Shown: positions 7,801-16,677 of the stretch, piece after piece
How the letters are laid out: each line of letters opens with the position of its first letter
Numbering within the stretch: the first letter of the stretch is position 1
IMG/VR virus record: IMGVR_UViG_3300023281_001248
Location: 1 to 45,710 of that record
From: a virus
Length of the DNA stretch: 45,710 nucleotides
Strand: one strand, 5' to 3'
Made by a program: the position numbers and the translations under genes
Notes under the pieces: model-generated
Database searches by the model: none
What the model was told of the DNA's origin: nothing
Seen by the model: only the letters and a program-made list of their open reading frames with translations

Positions 7801-10800
7801 GAAGTCTTCATACTTCTCGCTGTTGCGGTCGATGCCAAGACCCGCTGCTGCTAATGCGCGACGTTCGATACGTCTGCGACTGGCACGAATCAAAGCCATC
7901 ATGTCAGTGTTGCTCAACTCCACACTGAACCCAAGGCTGCGGACCATCTCCTTTACTGTAGCAATGACTTCTTTCATCACTGCGTTACGACTGGTCATGG
8001 TCTCCGACATCTCGGCAATGACCTCATCGAGGAACTGGTCACCACTGACATGACCTTTAGCCTTGACACTTTTCACCAGCCGATTGACAACCTGATCTTC
8101 CTGACTGTCGATGATCTTCTGCAAACGAGCTTTGATATTAGCGAACTTAGGCATGCTACTCATCGCGAAGTGACCAAACATCTCATGCAACATGGTGCGC
8201 TCGGCACCGGCAAGACTGACGGCGCTGTCGGCTACGATGTAAAGAGTATTTTGACTAGGCATGTACACACCACGCACGGTGTGTATTTTGTCACGCTTCA
8301 TGCGTAGCTGGATCGAATTAGGCAGGTCACTATGTGACTGCACAATCCTGATGTTGATCAGCGGCGATAGCCGGTTAATTATCTCAAGCAGATGGAACCG
8401 AACGCGGTCTGCATTTAGCGGCGTCTTTGGTTTCTTTCCTCGATCCTTCGGATCGGTGACCGTGGAGAGCCTGTCGTCTGCTGAGAAGACGGCGTCGTCT
8501 GCGGTTGGAGCGGTAAGCAGTGCGACTGCCCCGTCAGCTGCTGACGCAGGGCGAGCAGGCGCGGCGACCTCGGATGCGTCTCCTGCAAGGTTGTTATCTG
8601 CCGCTGCAGAAATTTGACCTGCTGTTGATTGCCTTGCGGGGGTGGTTTGCGTGGTGGTGTCAGATCCGCCATCTACTGCTCCTGCTGCGGTCTGCTGTAC
8701 GCTCCCGCGAACACCTCCTGGTGCTGCGGCTCCTTCCCCTTCTTGATGCCTGCTAACTGCCGCTTCAAAGGCGCGATCGATCGACTGTCCAAACCAGACT
8801 CTTCCATCCGTTTGATTTGTTGCTCGATTACTTCCTGTGTATTCATCGTAATTTTCCTTACCAAAGACGACCGTGTCGTATTGGAATATTTGGTAGTCTA
8901 CTGCGCCAAGACTCATTAGCTTAACAGCTGCATTGGTCAGGCGCGTTGTCTCTTCCCCAAGTATAACATCCATGCCACGCTTACGAACGTCAGCAACAAA
9001 ATCTGTGTCGTAACGAGCCTTAATCTCCGGTACGAACTGGTATCGCACGCCGATAAACGTCTCTCCTGAACGCGTCCTTGTGATGCTGGCACGAGGATCG
9101 ACAACCATCGTAAACCCGTCGACACCATCAGCGACAAGCGAGTCCAGAATGGGTTGAACAGATTTGATGTCACTCTCATTCTTAAAGTAGACTTCGATTC
9201 CTGGTCTGGCATTCAGGTTGTTTGCAGTAGGACTTAGAACCCGGCTAACAAAAACATCTGTTTGTTTATTTTCCTTACCAATCTGCGCCATCTCCGCTAC
9301 AAATTTATTCACATCGAAGTCTGGCGTGACGGTAGCCTCGACATCAAAGGCGCGCTCGACATCACCTTCGTACTGACCCATGGTTGATGCAGACCGGAAC
9401 GATACGGAGTCACTGTCCGCCTGAAAGAATCGCCTTATCCGTGTCGCAATTTTGTTTTGGAATTTATCGGTTGGCTTGCGTTTCTTTTGAACGCTTATAC
9501 CAGAAAGGAGTCGGCTGAGATCCCGAAGATCCAGCTGTTGTTCAAACGAACCTCCAGCTGCCTCTTCTGTCGACCACTTATTGTCGTTCCACTCCTTCTT
9601 CTCCATGAACCAAGCAACAGCCTGAAGATCCTTTGGCGTCATACCAAGTTCTTCAGCAGCAATATCGAACACATCTTGAGCAAACCCAAACGCACCACCT
9701 ATCCTGACGCCATCAGCACCAACATTACCCCCTACCGCACCTTCTGCCTTGGGTGGTACACGCTTTATCGCGGCAAGACGTTCCATGAATCGTGCCGCCC
9801 AGACATCGATGGTCGCCGCGTCGGAAATACCAATTAAATTACCAGTAAAATTACGAGCCTTTGGTGCCATCCCAGGTCGTACAACCCTCCAGACTCTCGC
9901 CATCGCCTGCATGGTTGAAATCGTATTGGTGCCGTACTTCTTGCCGTTGATCTTCGTGACGGTTGGACCTTTATATTTACTAGGTCTGCCACCCGCATCG
10001 AGATGCTCGATAAACGCCAGCATCTCGGTATCGAACTTACCCTCAGACAACTGACGTGCGGCATCCATTGTCTGCGTAAAGTTCTGCGCAACTGGCGTTT
10101 TAGGACTTGTAGCTCCGAGTAAGTCAGCAATGAGATCCGACGCCCCACCGAACTCAGTGCGAAGTCGCGCAGTAACTGCGGTGTACCATGCGCGTTGGGC
10201 CATGATTTCTTTAGCCCACTTAGCGCCACGCTTCGCCGCCTTCTCGACCTCACGAACCCTTTTAACCATCTCTCTAGCCAGATGTTTCTGGCGGCGAGCC
10301 TTACGCTTCTGGTTCACCTTCTTCGTGGTGTATGCCTTACCGGTTGTTGGATCTTTTTCAAAGGTGTAAGCAATACCTTTGTATTTGATCGAGGTGACAG
10401 TGCCTTTCGCCTTACCCCTTGTGCCGAGGGTCACGCCCGTAGGAACCATCCGCTCCCATCCCTCAGACGGCGCAAACTTCTGCCTGTCGGAGCGAATCAT
10501 ATCTCTCGTGGCTTGCTCCTGACCGGCGGGAACTTTAGCCACCACCCTTTCAATCTGCTTCTTCTCTTCCTTCGTGAACTGGACGCGTTCAGACGTGGCA
10601 CCACGTTTCTTACCGTCCGCCGAGAACCTGGCGCTTTTCGCGTCATCGACTGGGGTGTTCTTTGCGTACTTCCTAGCTGCGCCCTTACCAAAATCCCTTG
10701 CAGAGTGAAAACTCTTGTACTTTCCTCCGGTGGACTGTTCTAGTACACGACCGTCCTCATGCCGAATAAGGTTGTCGTATCGATCCCTGTTGCCAAGCTC

Positions 10801-13800
10801 TCGATGGATGATAAAAATATCTATACGCCCACCGTTGGTATCCCTGACCTCGCCTTTCTTCTGAGCGGAAACTACCGTGTCAGGGCTATCTACTATTTGA
10901 CTCAGCTTTACGCGATTACCTTGTGCGGAGAACAGCACATCTTGTGCCGTACCAAGTGACAGTTCATCATCTACCTGCTTCGGCGACCGAATACCTATGA
11001 CGACCGGAACATCTATCATTGCCACGTACTCAGTTACGCCGGTCTCCTGGTGCTTATCCAGTGCTTTCTGCACGTCCTGTTCGTCAGCAAAGACGATCTC
11101 CCACCCCTTGCGACGAAGACCCATGTAGGCACGAATCTGTTCTGTTGAAACAACGGAATCAGAGACCAGCGTCATGCCACGCTCTAACGCCAGCATATGC
11201 ATCTTCTCGATCAGCTGTTGACCAATACCCTGGTTTTGGAACGACCCCTTGACACTAGCACTTTTGATCTGCAACGCGTTCTCAAGTTCTTCAAGCGGAA
11301 GGTTTACAAACGCTCGCTTGAATGCACCCATGTATGAGATGCGAGTCCCGCTTTCCTCATCCCTAGATATGATGTCGATCGCCTTCTCACTCTCCCCAAT
11401 ATTAAAACTTTGAGCATCACTATCACCAGAGAAGAACGTGTCGCCATCAATCGGCACATCTTCTTCTGGCTCTTTGGAGATCCTTTCGATCCGCTCAGAT
11501 ACGCTCTCGTTGACAGCCTCTACGGGACGCGTCCTGAAGACTGCCGCCACATTGTCGACGTAGTAACCAACGTACCCGGCGTCTTTGATTGCTGTCTCAT
11601 AAAGATTAAAGAACTCGACACCTCTATCCATTCCATCCTTGAGACCGTCTGGATCGTTTCTCATGTCATACAGTTTCGCCGGGTCAACGCTAGACTCCAG
11701 CGCAGCTTGCCCACGCAGACCAGGTTCAGGCTTGTAGCCACCTTCCTCACCAACATTCAAGCCGTAGTAAATTCGGTCCTGATAGGTATCCGGGTTCGAT
11801 CGCTTGCGCTTACCCTCAGCACCACGTATCCCAGTACCGTGGAACTGCGGATCGATTTCCGTAATCTCGCTTTGCTTCGTGAAATGCGTGAGACGAACAC
11901 GTCCGTCTTCGCGAGTCGATGGTGCCGGACTTGCTTCGGCTGAGAAGAACTCGTCAACAACTTCTATTGCAGACGGATGACCGACAAAATCGTACTTAAC
12001 TCCACCCAATTGAAACGCAAACTTATTTTTGCCAGTGGTTTGCGTGTTAGCAAGTTGCTCATCAGTAACCGGGGCGTATACACCCAACTCTATCTGGGCT
12101 TGACGCGCCGCCTTTAGTAGCTTTCTATCACCATCGTTTTCAGCCTTCTGCTCTGCATCTTGCAGTGCCGTATACAAATCAGTTTCGCCGCCTTCACTTT
12201 CACGCTGAGTCTCAGTTAAAAACTCAACCTCATCGTTCAACTCTTTGCTGGCGACAGTATCTAACGCAGTCTGAACCCTGGTATCTAACGGTTCACCTTG
12301 TTCAGCAATTGTCGCATTTTTTGGGCCGCGCAAATTTTCGTTTTCACGACTTGCTTTCTGGATTCGTAAACCGACTGCACGTTTGGTGCCTTTCTTATCT
12401 ACGCCAAGCATGTCAGCGGCACGATCAATCTCTGCTCTTGTGTGTTGCGTAACAGCTTTAACCATCTGCTGATCCGTGCTTGTAAGATCCTCAATTACGA
12501 AACGGGCTGCTGCTTCTTCATCTTTGGTGGCTTTGGCAACGGGTTTCTTAGCTGGTAGCGTTTTGCGATCAACAGCCACAGACAACGCCTTAGTCAGCGC
12601 AGCATCAGCTGCCTTTCGATCTTCAACATTAGGTAACTCCAGACCTCCCGGTGTCTTTTCTGTTGGTAGCTCCTTTTGAGTTTTAATAGCGACCTTGAGA
12701 GCATCCTGCTCTTCAGGCGTCATTAGATCGATGCGCCACTGCTTCTGATTACGGTAAGACTCAAATGCCTCTTCTACTTCTGCTTCCCGCTTCTTTTCGG
12801 TGGTCTTGGCAGCGGGTTTCTTAGCTGCGGCTTTTGGTTTGACTTTTGGTTTAGCTTTAGCTGTCCGCTGTTCGTCCCCTTTCCGATCGGCTTTCTTGCT
12901 CCGCTCTGCACGTCCGACCGGCTGTTGAATATCCTGGCTGCTTTCCCCGCCGACGCTTTCGGTGACAGTCCGTCCTGTCTGAACTTGGTCTTCAGTTTCT
13001 GGAATTGCTTGGGCACTTGGAGCCTCCTGTGTGTCTCGACCTGATACCAGTTCGGCAGCAGCATCCGTTATGCGCGTGACGATCGCCGCCTTGTTACCAG
13101 TTTTCTTTACGCCGAACTCATCGGCCATAACCTTCAGTTGGGCAACCGTCTGCTTTGTGATCTCAAACTCGCCGTCTTCATCTGTAGACAGTGCGGCCCT
13201 AGCATTCAGAAGATCATCAGCAGTCGGCTCGGCAGTCTCTTCATCGAACGCCAGTTCTTCTGGTGTTGGTTCCGGCTCGACATCACCTTCGTCTTCGGGA
13301 CCGGGTTCTGGTTCCGTTACGAGATCGTCTTCTGTGACGACTTCATCATCTGGTCGAGCAGGTGTGGCTGCAGGTCCAGTATCCTCCCCAGTCGGTTTGG
13401 CTTTTCCATCCTTCGCAGGACTCGGTTTTCCAGTATCGGTCGCGGCCTCACCTTCGTCTGGTTCTTGGACCGTGGTTTCATCGACTTCTTCTGCTTCGGC
13501 TTGTGCTGTTCCACTGGCTTCCTCCGGTATGACGTTGACTGCCTGCCCAGCTGCACCTGCACCAGGATCTACAGGTGGCAATTCACCAGGCTCGTCTTCT
13601 TGCGTGGCATCCGCGGCCTCTTGTGCTGGTGGCTTGGTTCTGTCATGCGCCTGACCGAATGCACCACCGGCACCCGGCATGAGGAATCCTGTAATGAATG
13701 CTGCTGGCAAGACGTTGGTCTCATCCTTCATTTTCTGTATTGCCTGCTCTACAGTGATCGTCTCCTGGCCGAGTTGAATCCCGGCTTCGAGCGGACCCTC

Positions 13801-15450
13801 AAGGTATTCAGTCACTGCTTCCTGCAAACCGATAAGGGCGCGAGCCTTAACTCCAGATACCTGCTTATCGAATAGCTTTATAAGTCCACGTAAGCCAACC
13901 GAGTTCAATACACCAGAGCCTGCCGTCATCATCAGGAACGCATTCTCAGCAGTCTCTCTAGCTATATTTTCTGGCACACCCTGCTCGATAAGTGTGTCTA
14001 ACGTCTCTCGATAGGTAGACGAGCCTTCGAGCGCGCCACCAGCCAGACCACCTGCGCCAAGACCGGCAACCGTTGCCGCTTTACCAATTCGAGCCAGCTT
14101 CGCCATCACATCAGGATCGGCTAGGTCGATCGCGCTGTTGCCGATCTTGACAAACCTACTGATGGTGCCATTCGCAGCAGCACCCTGCCCCAACACCTTC
14201 GGAGTAAGACCAGCTACTTGCTTTGCGGCAATGGCAACACGCTCGCCTTCAGCGGCAGAACCTACAGCACCAGCCACAGCACCAGCCGTCTTACCAAGTT
14301 TGTTTAGCATGACCTTACGTACTGCTGCACGCGTCAGTCCAACAGGTGTGATGGTTGCCAGTAGTGACGGCACGATCTGTCCTATCGTGAATGTCAGAAA
14401 GTCCAGATCCAGTAGCAGTTCCGGGTTTTCAAGTATGTTCTGGTCGGACCTGAATGTCTGGGATGCACGCTCCACGAACTTGCGCATTCTGGGCTGGAAG
14501 AATCCTTCGATGTTCTCGCCAAGAGCGGCAACGCTTTCAAGCCCTGTTTCACCACCGAGGTAACGCAGGATCGTGCCCGTGCTTTCGCCCAGCCCCAACC
14601 CACCAGCGGCGAGACCCCGGAACAGGTTCCTGATTGGTTCGAATCCCTCACCCTGCGGCACTTCAGTCTGTTGTTCCGCTCTTTCAGCTAGGGCAATCAG
14701 ATCAGGGCCAGTCGCAAATAACCCTCCACCCTCACCAGAGGCTACGCGTAGTGCGTTCCCTGCTGCTATGGACGGGTCCGCGTCAGGTTGGACCGACCGG
14801 AGCGCAAATTCGTTAGAGGCGCTCTGAGCGGCTCTGGCGGCAAGCGCAGTATCTTGGTTCAGCTTCGCCCTGGCCTGGGCCTGCTCTGGTGTGAATCGCT
14901 GGCCCGTCACCTCACCTATAGGCACCAACGGGAACTCTGATTTCGGTAGCGCGTCGGGCCTTGGCAGGTCAGCACCCGTTTTATCAATAGCTTCCGCGAC
15001 TGCACGCTGGGCCGGACCCACTACAGTCGGTGCGGTCCTGCCATTTGGTGGGGGCTTTAGAAGAGATGCCAAACGCTGACGTGCTGGTGGTTCTTCGTCA
15101 TTAAACACGGCACGGAACGCGTTCTGCTGTTGTTCTCGCTCCTTTGGCGTGCGGCTATCGAATTTAGCAACAGGTTCAGCAGCTGCCTCTGGCGTGGCAA
15201 CAGGTGCCTGCCCAGGTTCAACGCGAATGCCAGCAGCATCTTCTGATAATGCTTGGGCCTGCTCTGCGACAAGGCGACGACCGGCTTCCGGGGTAATCTT
15301 CCCAGTACCCAACCCTTCCCTGAGATTGTTGACGTTTCTGGCAAGGATGGGTAGCTTCTCGGCATCCTCCAGAATTGCTTCAGGATTGAGTGGATCTAAT
15401 GTCCTTCTAGGTGGTCGTCGCAGAGATCCCCGTGTTGGACCGAAAGCCAT
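4804..15450 (-). CDS. Giant large polyvalent protein (LPP), probable ejected virion protein
   Basis: At 3548 residues this is by far the longest gene. Regions seen: disordered N-terminus (1-330); hydrophobic Gly/Ala-rich helices (about 345-600); acidic linker; SAP-like motif (about 765-800, with GVKKTGNKAAIVTRI) and a second SAP-like stretch (about 1002-1030); ADP-ribosyltransferase-like region from about 1189 (LTHFTKQSE... to GYVGYYVDNVAAVF); GNAT-like motif QNQGIGQQL (about 1404-1412); an LPP-typical block near 1755 (WYTAVTARL...LLGATSP); zincin motif HEMFGH (His2422, Glu2423, His2427); LPD38-like C-terminal part (about 3010-3290, with EWDRDTYYHFWIQG and LPKPFESG); terminal coiled coil. Such proteins in other phages are packaged in the capsid and enter the host with DNA; that role is inferred. 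Enzyme activities are predicted from motifs only. The start lies 3 bases after the upstream gene. Confidence 0.88.
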   Translation of the reverse strand: MAFGPTRGSLRRPPRRTLDPLNPEAILEDAEKLPILARNVNNLREGLGTGKITPEAGRRLVAEQAQALSEDAAGIRVEPGQAPVATPEAAAEPVAKFDSRTPKEREQQQNAFRAVFNDEEPPARQRLASLLKPPPNGRTAPTVVGPAQRAVAEAIDKTGADLPRPDALPKSEFPLVPIGEVTGQRFTPEQAQARAKLNQDTALAARAAQSASNEFALRSVQPDADPSIAAGNALRVASGEGGGLFATGPDLIALAERAEQQTEVPQGEGFEPIRNLFRGLAAGGLGLGESTGTILRYLGGETGLESVAALGENIEGFFQPRMRKFVERASQTFRSDQNILENPELLLDLDFLTFTIGQIVPSLLATITPVGLTRAAVRKVMLNKLGKTAGAVAGAVGSAAEGERVAIAAKQVAGLTPKVLGQGAAANGTISRFVKIGNSAIDLADPDVMAKLARIGKAATVAGLGAGGLAGGALEGSSTYRETLDTLIEQGVPENIARETAENAFLMMTAGSGVLNSVGLRGLIKLFDKQVSGVKARALIGLQEAVTEYLEGPLEAGIQLGQETITVEQAIQKMKDETNVLPAAFITGFLMPGAGGAFGQAHDRTKPPAQEAADATQEDEPGELPPVDPGAGAAGQAVNVIPEEASGTAQAEAEEVDETTVQEPDEGEAATDTGKPSPAKDGKAKPTGEDTGPAATPARPDDEVVTEDDLVTEPEPGPEDEGDVEPEPTPEELAFDEETAEPTADDLLNARAALSTDEDGEFEITKQTVAQLKVMADEFGVKKTGNKAAIVTRITDAAAELVSGRDTQEAPSAQAIPETEDQVQTGRTVTESVGGESSQDIQQPVGRAERSKKADRKGDEQRTAKAKPKVKPKAAAKKPAAKTTEKKREAEVEEAFESYRNQKQWRIDLMTPEEQDALKVAIKTQKELPTEKTPGGLELPNVEDRKAADAALTKALSVAVDRKTLPAKKPVAKATKDEEAAARFVIEDLTSTDQQMVKAVTQHTRAEIDRAADMLGVDKKGTKRAVGLRIQKASRENENLRGPKNATIAEQGEPLDTRVQTALDTVASKELNDEVEFLTETQRESEGGETDLYTALQDAEQKAENDGDRKLLKAARQAQIELGVYAPVTDEQLANTQTTGKNKFAFQLGGVKYDFVGHPSAIEVVDEFFSAEASPAPSTREDGRVRLTHFTKQSEITEIDPQFHGTGIRGAEGKRKRSNPDTYQDRIYYGLNVGEEGGYKPEPGLRGQAALESSVDPAKLYDMRNDPDGLKDGMDRGVEFFNLYETAIKDAGYVGYYVDNVAAVFRTRPVEAVNESVSERIERISKEPEEDVPIDGDTFFSGDSDAQSFNIGESEKAIDIISRDEESGTRISYMGAFKRAFVNLPLEELENALQIKSASVKGSFQNQGIGQQLIEKMHMLALERGMTLVSDSVVSTEQIRAYMGLRRKGWEIVFADEQDVQKALDKHQETGVTEYVAMIDVPVVIGIRSPKQVDDELSLGTAQDVLFSAQGNRVKLSQIVDSPDTVVSAQKKGEVRDTNGGRIDIFIIHRELGNRDRYDNLIRHEDGRVLEQSTGGKYKSFHSARDFGKGAARKYAKNTPVDDAKSARFSADGKKRGATSERVQFTKEEKKQIERVVAKVPAGQEQATRDMIRSDRQKFAPSEGWERMVPTGVTLGTRGKAKGTVTSIKYKGIAYTFEKDPTTGKAYTTKKVNQKRKARRQKHLAREMVKRVREVEKAAKRGAKWAKEIMAQRAWYTAVTARLRTEFGGASDLIADLLGATSPKTPVAQNFTQTMDAARQLSEGKFDTEMLAFIEHLDAGGRPSKYKGPTVTKINGKKYGTNTISTMQAMARVWRVVRPGMAPKARNFTGNLIGISDAATIDVWAARFMERLAAIKRVPPKAEGAVGGNVGADGVRIGGAFGFAQDVFDIAAEELGMTPKDLQAVAWFMEKKEWNDNKWSTEEAAGGSFEQQLDLRDLSRLLSGISVQKKRKPTDKFQNKIATRIRRFFQADSDSVSFRSASTMGQYEGDVERAFDVEATVTPDFDVNKFVAEMAQIGKENKQTDVFVSRVLSPTANNLNARPGIEVYFKNESDIKSVQPILDSLVADGVDGFTMVVDPRASITRTRSGETFIGVRYQFVPEIKARYDTDFVADVRKRGMDVILGEETTRLTNAAVKLMSLGAVDYQIFQYDTVVFGKENYDEYTGSNRATNQTDGRVWFGQSIDRAFEAAVSRHQEGEGAAAPGGVRGSVQQTAAGAVDGGSDTTTQTTPARQSTAGQISAAADNNLAGDASEVAAPARPASAADGAVALLTAPTADDAVFSADDRLSTVTDPKDRGKKPKTPLNADRVRFHLLEIINRLSPLINIRIVQSHSDLPNSIQLRMKRDKIHTVRGVYMPSQNTLYIVADSAVSLAGAERTMLHEMFGHFAMSSMPKFANIKARLQKIIDSQEDQVVNRLVKSVKAKGHVSGDQFLDEVIAEMSETMTSRNAVMKEVIATVKEMVRSLGFSVELSNTDMMALIRASRRRIERRALAAAGLGIDRNSEKYEDFLKSDQLRNLRNAGTNLEVGIALEGLAKEFDAVMFSASSPMTPELDAEWEKKMNTPFREMSWPDRMRKSMQIFHDMSFAELTQGLIDSANATKTNEIAAYGSILDASVSASKAMSTIRNMNNVMGAVMRHGIPSLKEAFVTLADGTKVKGLNFTNPKDGQAFQEIWTPLQKIGGDSQLRNWEKWMVATRAGSLIAKDLQAGRLGSKRREKLIEQQLVDQTLQWARDQTAEDGTTYEEIFKEVQANWVKVNKANLDLAVQTGVIDAKERAIWESYDYVPFWREMSGLESGHPPGHNSRTDVSSAGLFRLTGKVDEDGSPTKLEGNVVDSMFMNTAYLLERSYRNEAHRRTVDAALKTGAYVLEPQPARPQRIPSTKAADLIKMMFHSGMINAATEEDAVAVFDTWSKAEQDKWLTFFNRVAPQGPNIVTLMVKGKPVYYRVTDRLLLKSIVGMQGKNIGMWMSAMRTSKKWLTIGVTTDPAFMLANWMRDTVQTFIVSKAPLHSLADPIKSLHEAYNDSPAMLALAYAGRGGGGFYDTNPEKIRDLLKDMEVPGHEIDGFMNTIISPRKIVQWWKRVGTASEFSNRVRVYNSLKLVWDRRIAELGQQGIKGQAAKQQAVSEGLASPEEAAYQAQDLLNFTRSGDFVAIQNLIQIVPFLNARIQGINKLWRGAKESPMSFAMKGGALAAASLSLAIANDDDDRYNALPEWDRDTYYHFWIQGEHWRLPKPFESGVLFSTIPERIWRAGKGIDGWDEFSRSMLHAALDTFAFNPIPQLAKPAIESYFNTNIFTSTPIIPAGMENMLPQRQYDWRTGEFARWVGDAMPDFMPDVMQSPKRIEHLMRGYFGALGVYTMSVANVMTDSILHGPERALGELGAMKLHELPVLKRFKQADVPHTTKYNRILWEQVRESDAIARTLKTYIEEGEGQRALGLAHNEAQILALRPTLRRVATEVSKVNKQINQVSLDRRLSPEKRTALRDKLLEKRNALTAQVEPLLEYL

Positions 15451-15453
15451 TTA

Positions 15454-16668
15454 TCATTGCCCACCAAGTATGGCCGCTTCAAGTTCAGGCAGTGATCCTA
15501 TCTCGGCCTCGACCTCTCGAAGGAGTTCGATCTGCTCATCAGTACTAAGATCTCCACCCTCAGTTTTTTTCGCATTCTCAAATACCTTGCGACCCAGTAT
15601 CTTTCTTTCCACGGCACTATGATTAGTGACTTCTCCGGTCGTAGAGTCAAGCACGTTCACATCCTGGTTAATTCCGTTCTGAACCACCTCAAATTCAAAC
15701 CTGCCAATGTCATCGGCAACATTATCCAGCACAGGTGTGAAGCCATCAATGCTTCTAAAACCACCTCTGCCATCAGGGACAATAGCCGTCGTATTGCCTT
15801 GATCATCAAGGCCGTACTGAACGCTATTACCAAGAGCAGAAATGCGCTCACTTTCGGCCTGCATGGTCTGGACGTTGATACGCTTCTGTGCCAGATCGTC
15901 TTGTGTCTGAAGGTTGAATGCGGGGTCGCGACGTAGTGAAGTACGTTGAGACTCTTCGATAGTTTGCCCAGGTCTGGCAGCAAACTCCTGGGTCGGGGCA
16001 CCGGCACGACCCTGCTCATCGACCGGCAGGAACCGTGATGTCGTGCCACGAATCACATTGATAAAACCTTTCGGCACGCCACCCTCAAACTGACCAAATC
16101 TGTTGGCAGCTTCTGGTGGTCTGGGCGCACCTTTGTCTCCACCACCAGTAGGTATGACCCCCCCTCCCGCATTGGCGAGCGTCGGTGCTGGTATATCTGG
16201 CTTTATGTCTGGCGTGAAAGCATCTGACTCTGGCTGGCTATCAGCTACCGTAATTTGGTCTTGTGGCACAGCCTGAAACTGCGGATTATCAGGAGCGAGC
16301 GGTATGCCAGCCGGTCCCTCTCCGCTTGACCCCGGTGGTCGCGGTGTCTTATCGGTTGTGCCTTCACCAGGATTGAATGCAGAAGTATCGATCGGACGAC
16401 CTTCACTACCGGCACGGAACCCTTCTGTGAGCCTGGAAACACCTTCTCGAAAACTATGACCTGCCTCCTGGGTTCGTAACCGGGCGGCAGCTGTCCGATC
16501 CGCTGCATCTGCTTTACGCACGTCAGATGCTGCTCTATTCTCTGCAGACTTTTCACCAAACGCACGACCAACCCTGGCAATAATGCCTGGTCGCTCTGGA
16601 GTCAGCGCAGCATTGGCTGTGCGACGTGCCTGCGCTTTTCGCCGTACTTCATCCTCTCTTGTTGCCAT
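15454..16668 (-). CDS. Low-complexity virion-associated protein, unrecognised
   Basis: The 404-residue product has a basic, Ala/Arg-rich N-terminus (about 1-75), a Pro/Gly-rich middle (about 95-200) and a more structured acidic C-terminal part (about 250-400). No signal or membrane segment is visible and I recognise no domain. The ATG at 16668 is 6 nt from AGGAG; a GTG immediately before it is too close. It lies directly upstream of the giant polyvalent gene and after the coiled-coil gene, a position where podoviruses often keep internal or ejection proteins. That role is inference. Confidence 0.75.
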   Translation of the reverse strand: MATREDEVRRKAQARRTANAALTPERPGIIARVGRAFGEKSAENRAASDVRKADAADRTAAARLRTQEAGHSFREGVSRLTEGFRAGSEGRPIDTSAFNPGEGTTDKTPRPPGSSGEGPAGIPLAPDNPQFQAVPQDQITVADSQPESDAFTPDIKPDIPAPTLANAGGGVIPTGGGDKGAPRPPEAANRFGQFEGGVPKGFINVIRGTTSRFLPVDEQGRAGAPTQEFAARPGQTIEESQRTSLRRDPAFNLQTQDDLAQKRINVQTMQAESERISALGNSVQYGLDDQGNTTAIVPDGRGGFRSIDGFTPVLDNVADDIGRFEFEVVQNGINQDVNVLDSTTGEVTNHSAVERKILGRKVFENAKKTEGGDLSTDEQIELLREVEAEIGSLPELEAAILGGQ

Positions 16669-16677
16669 CACTTACTC

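Noticed and set aside
13031-13875. Plus-strand frames of 207 and 245 codons
   Set aside because: Both are antisense to the acidic linker of the giant polyvalent gene.
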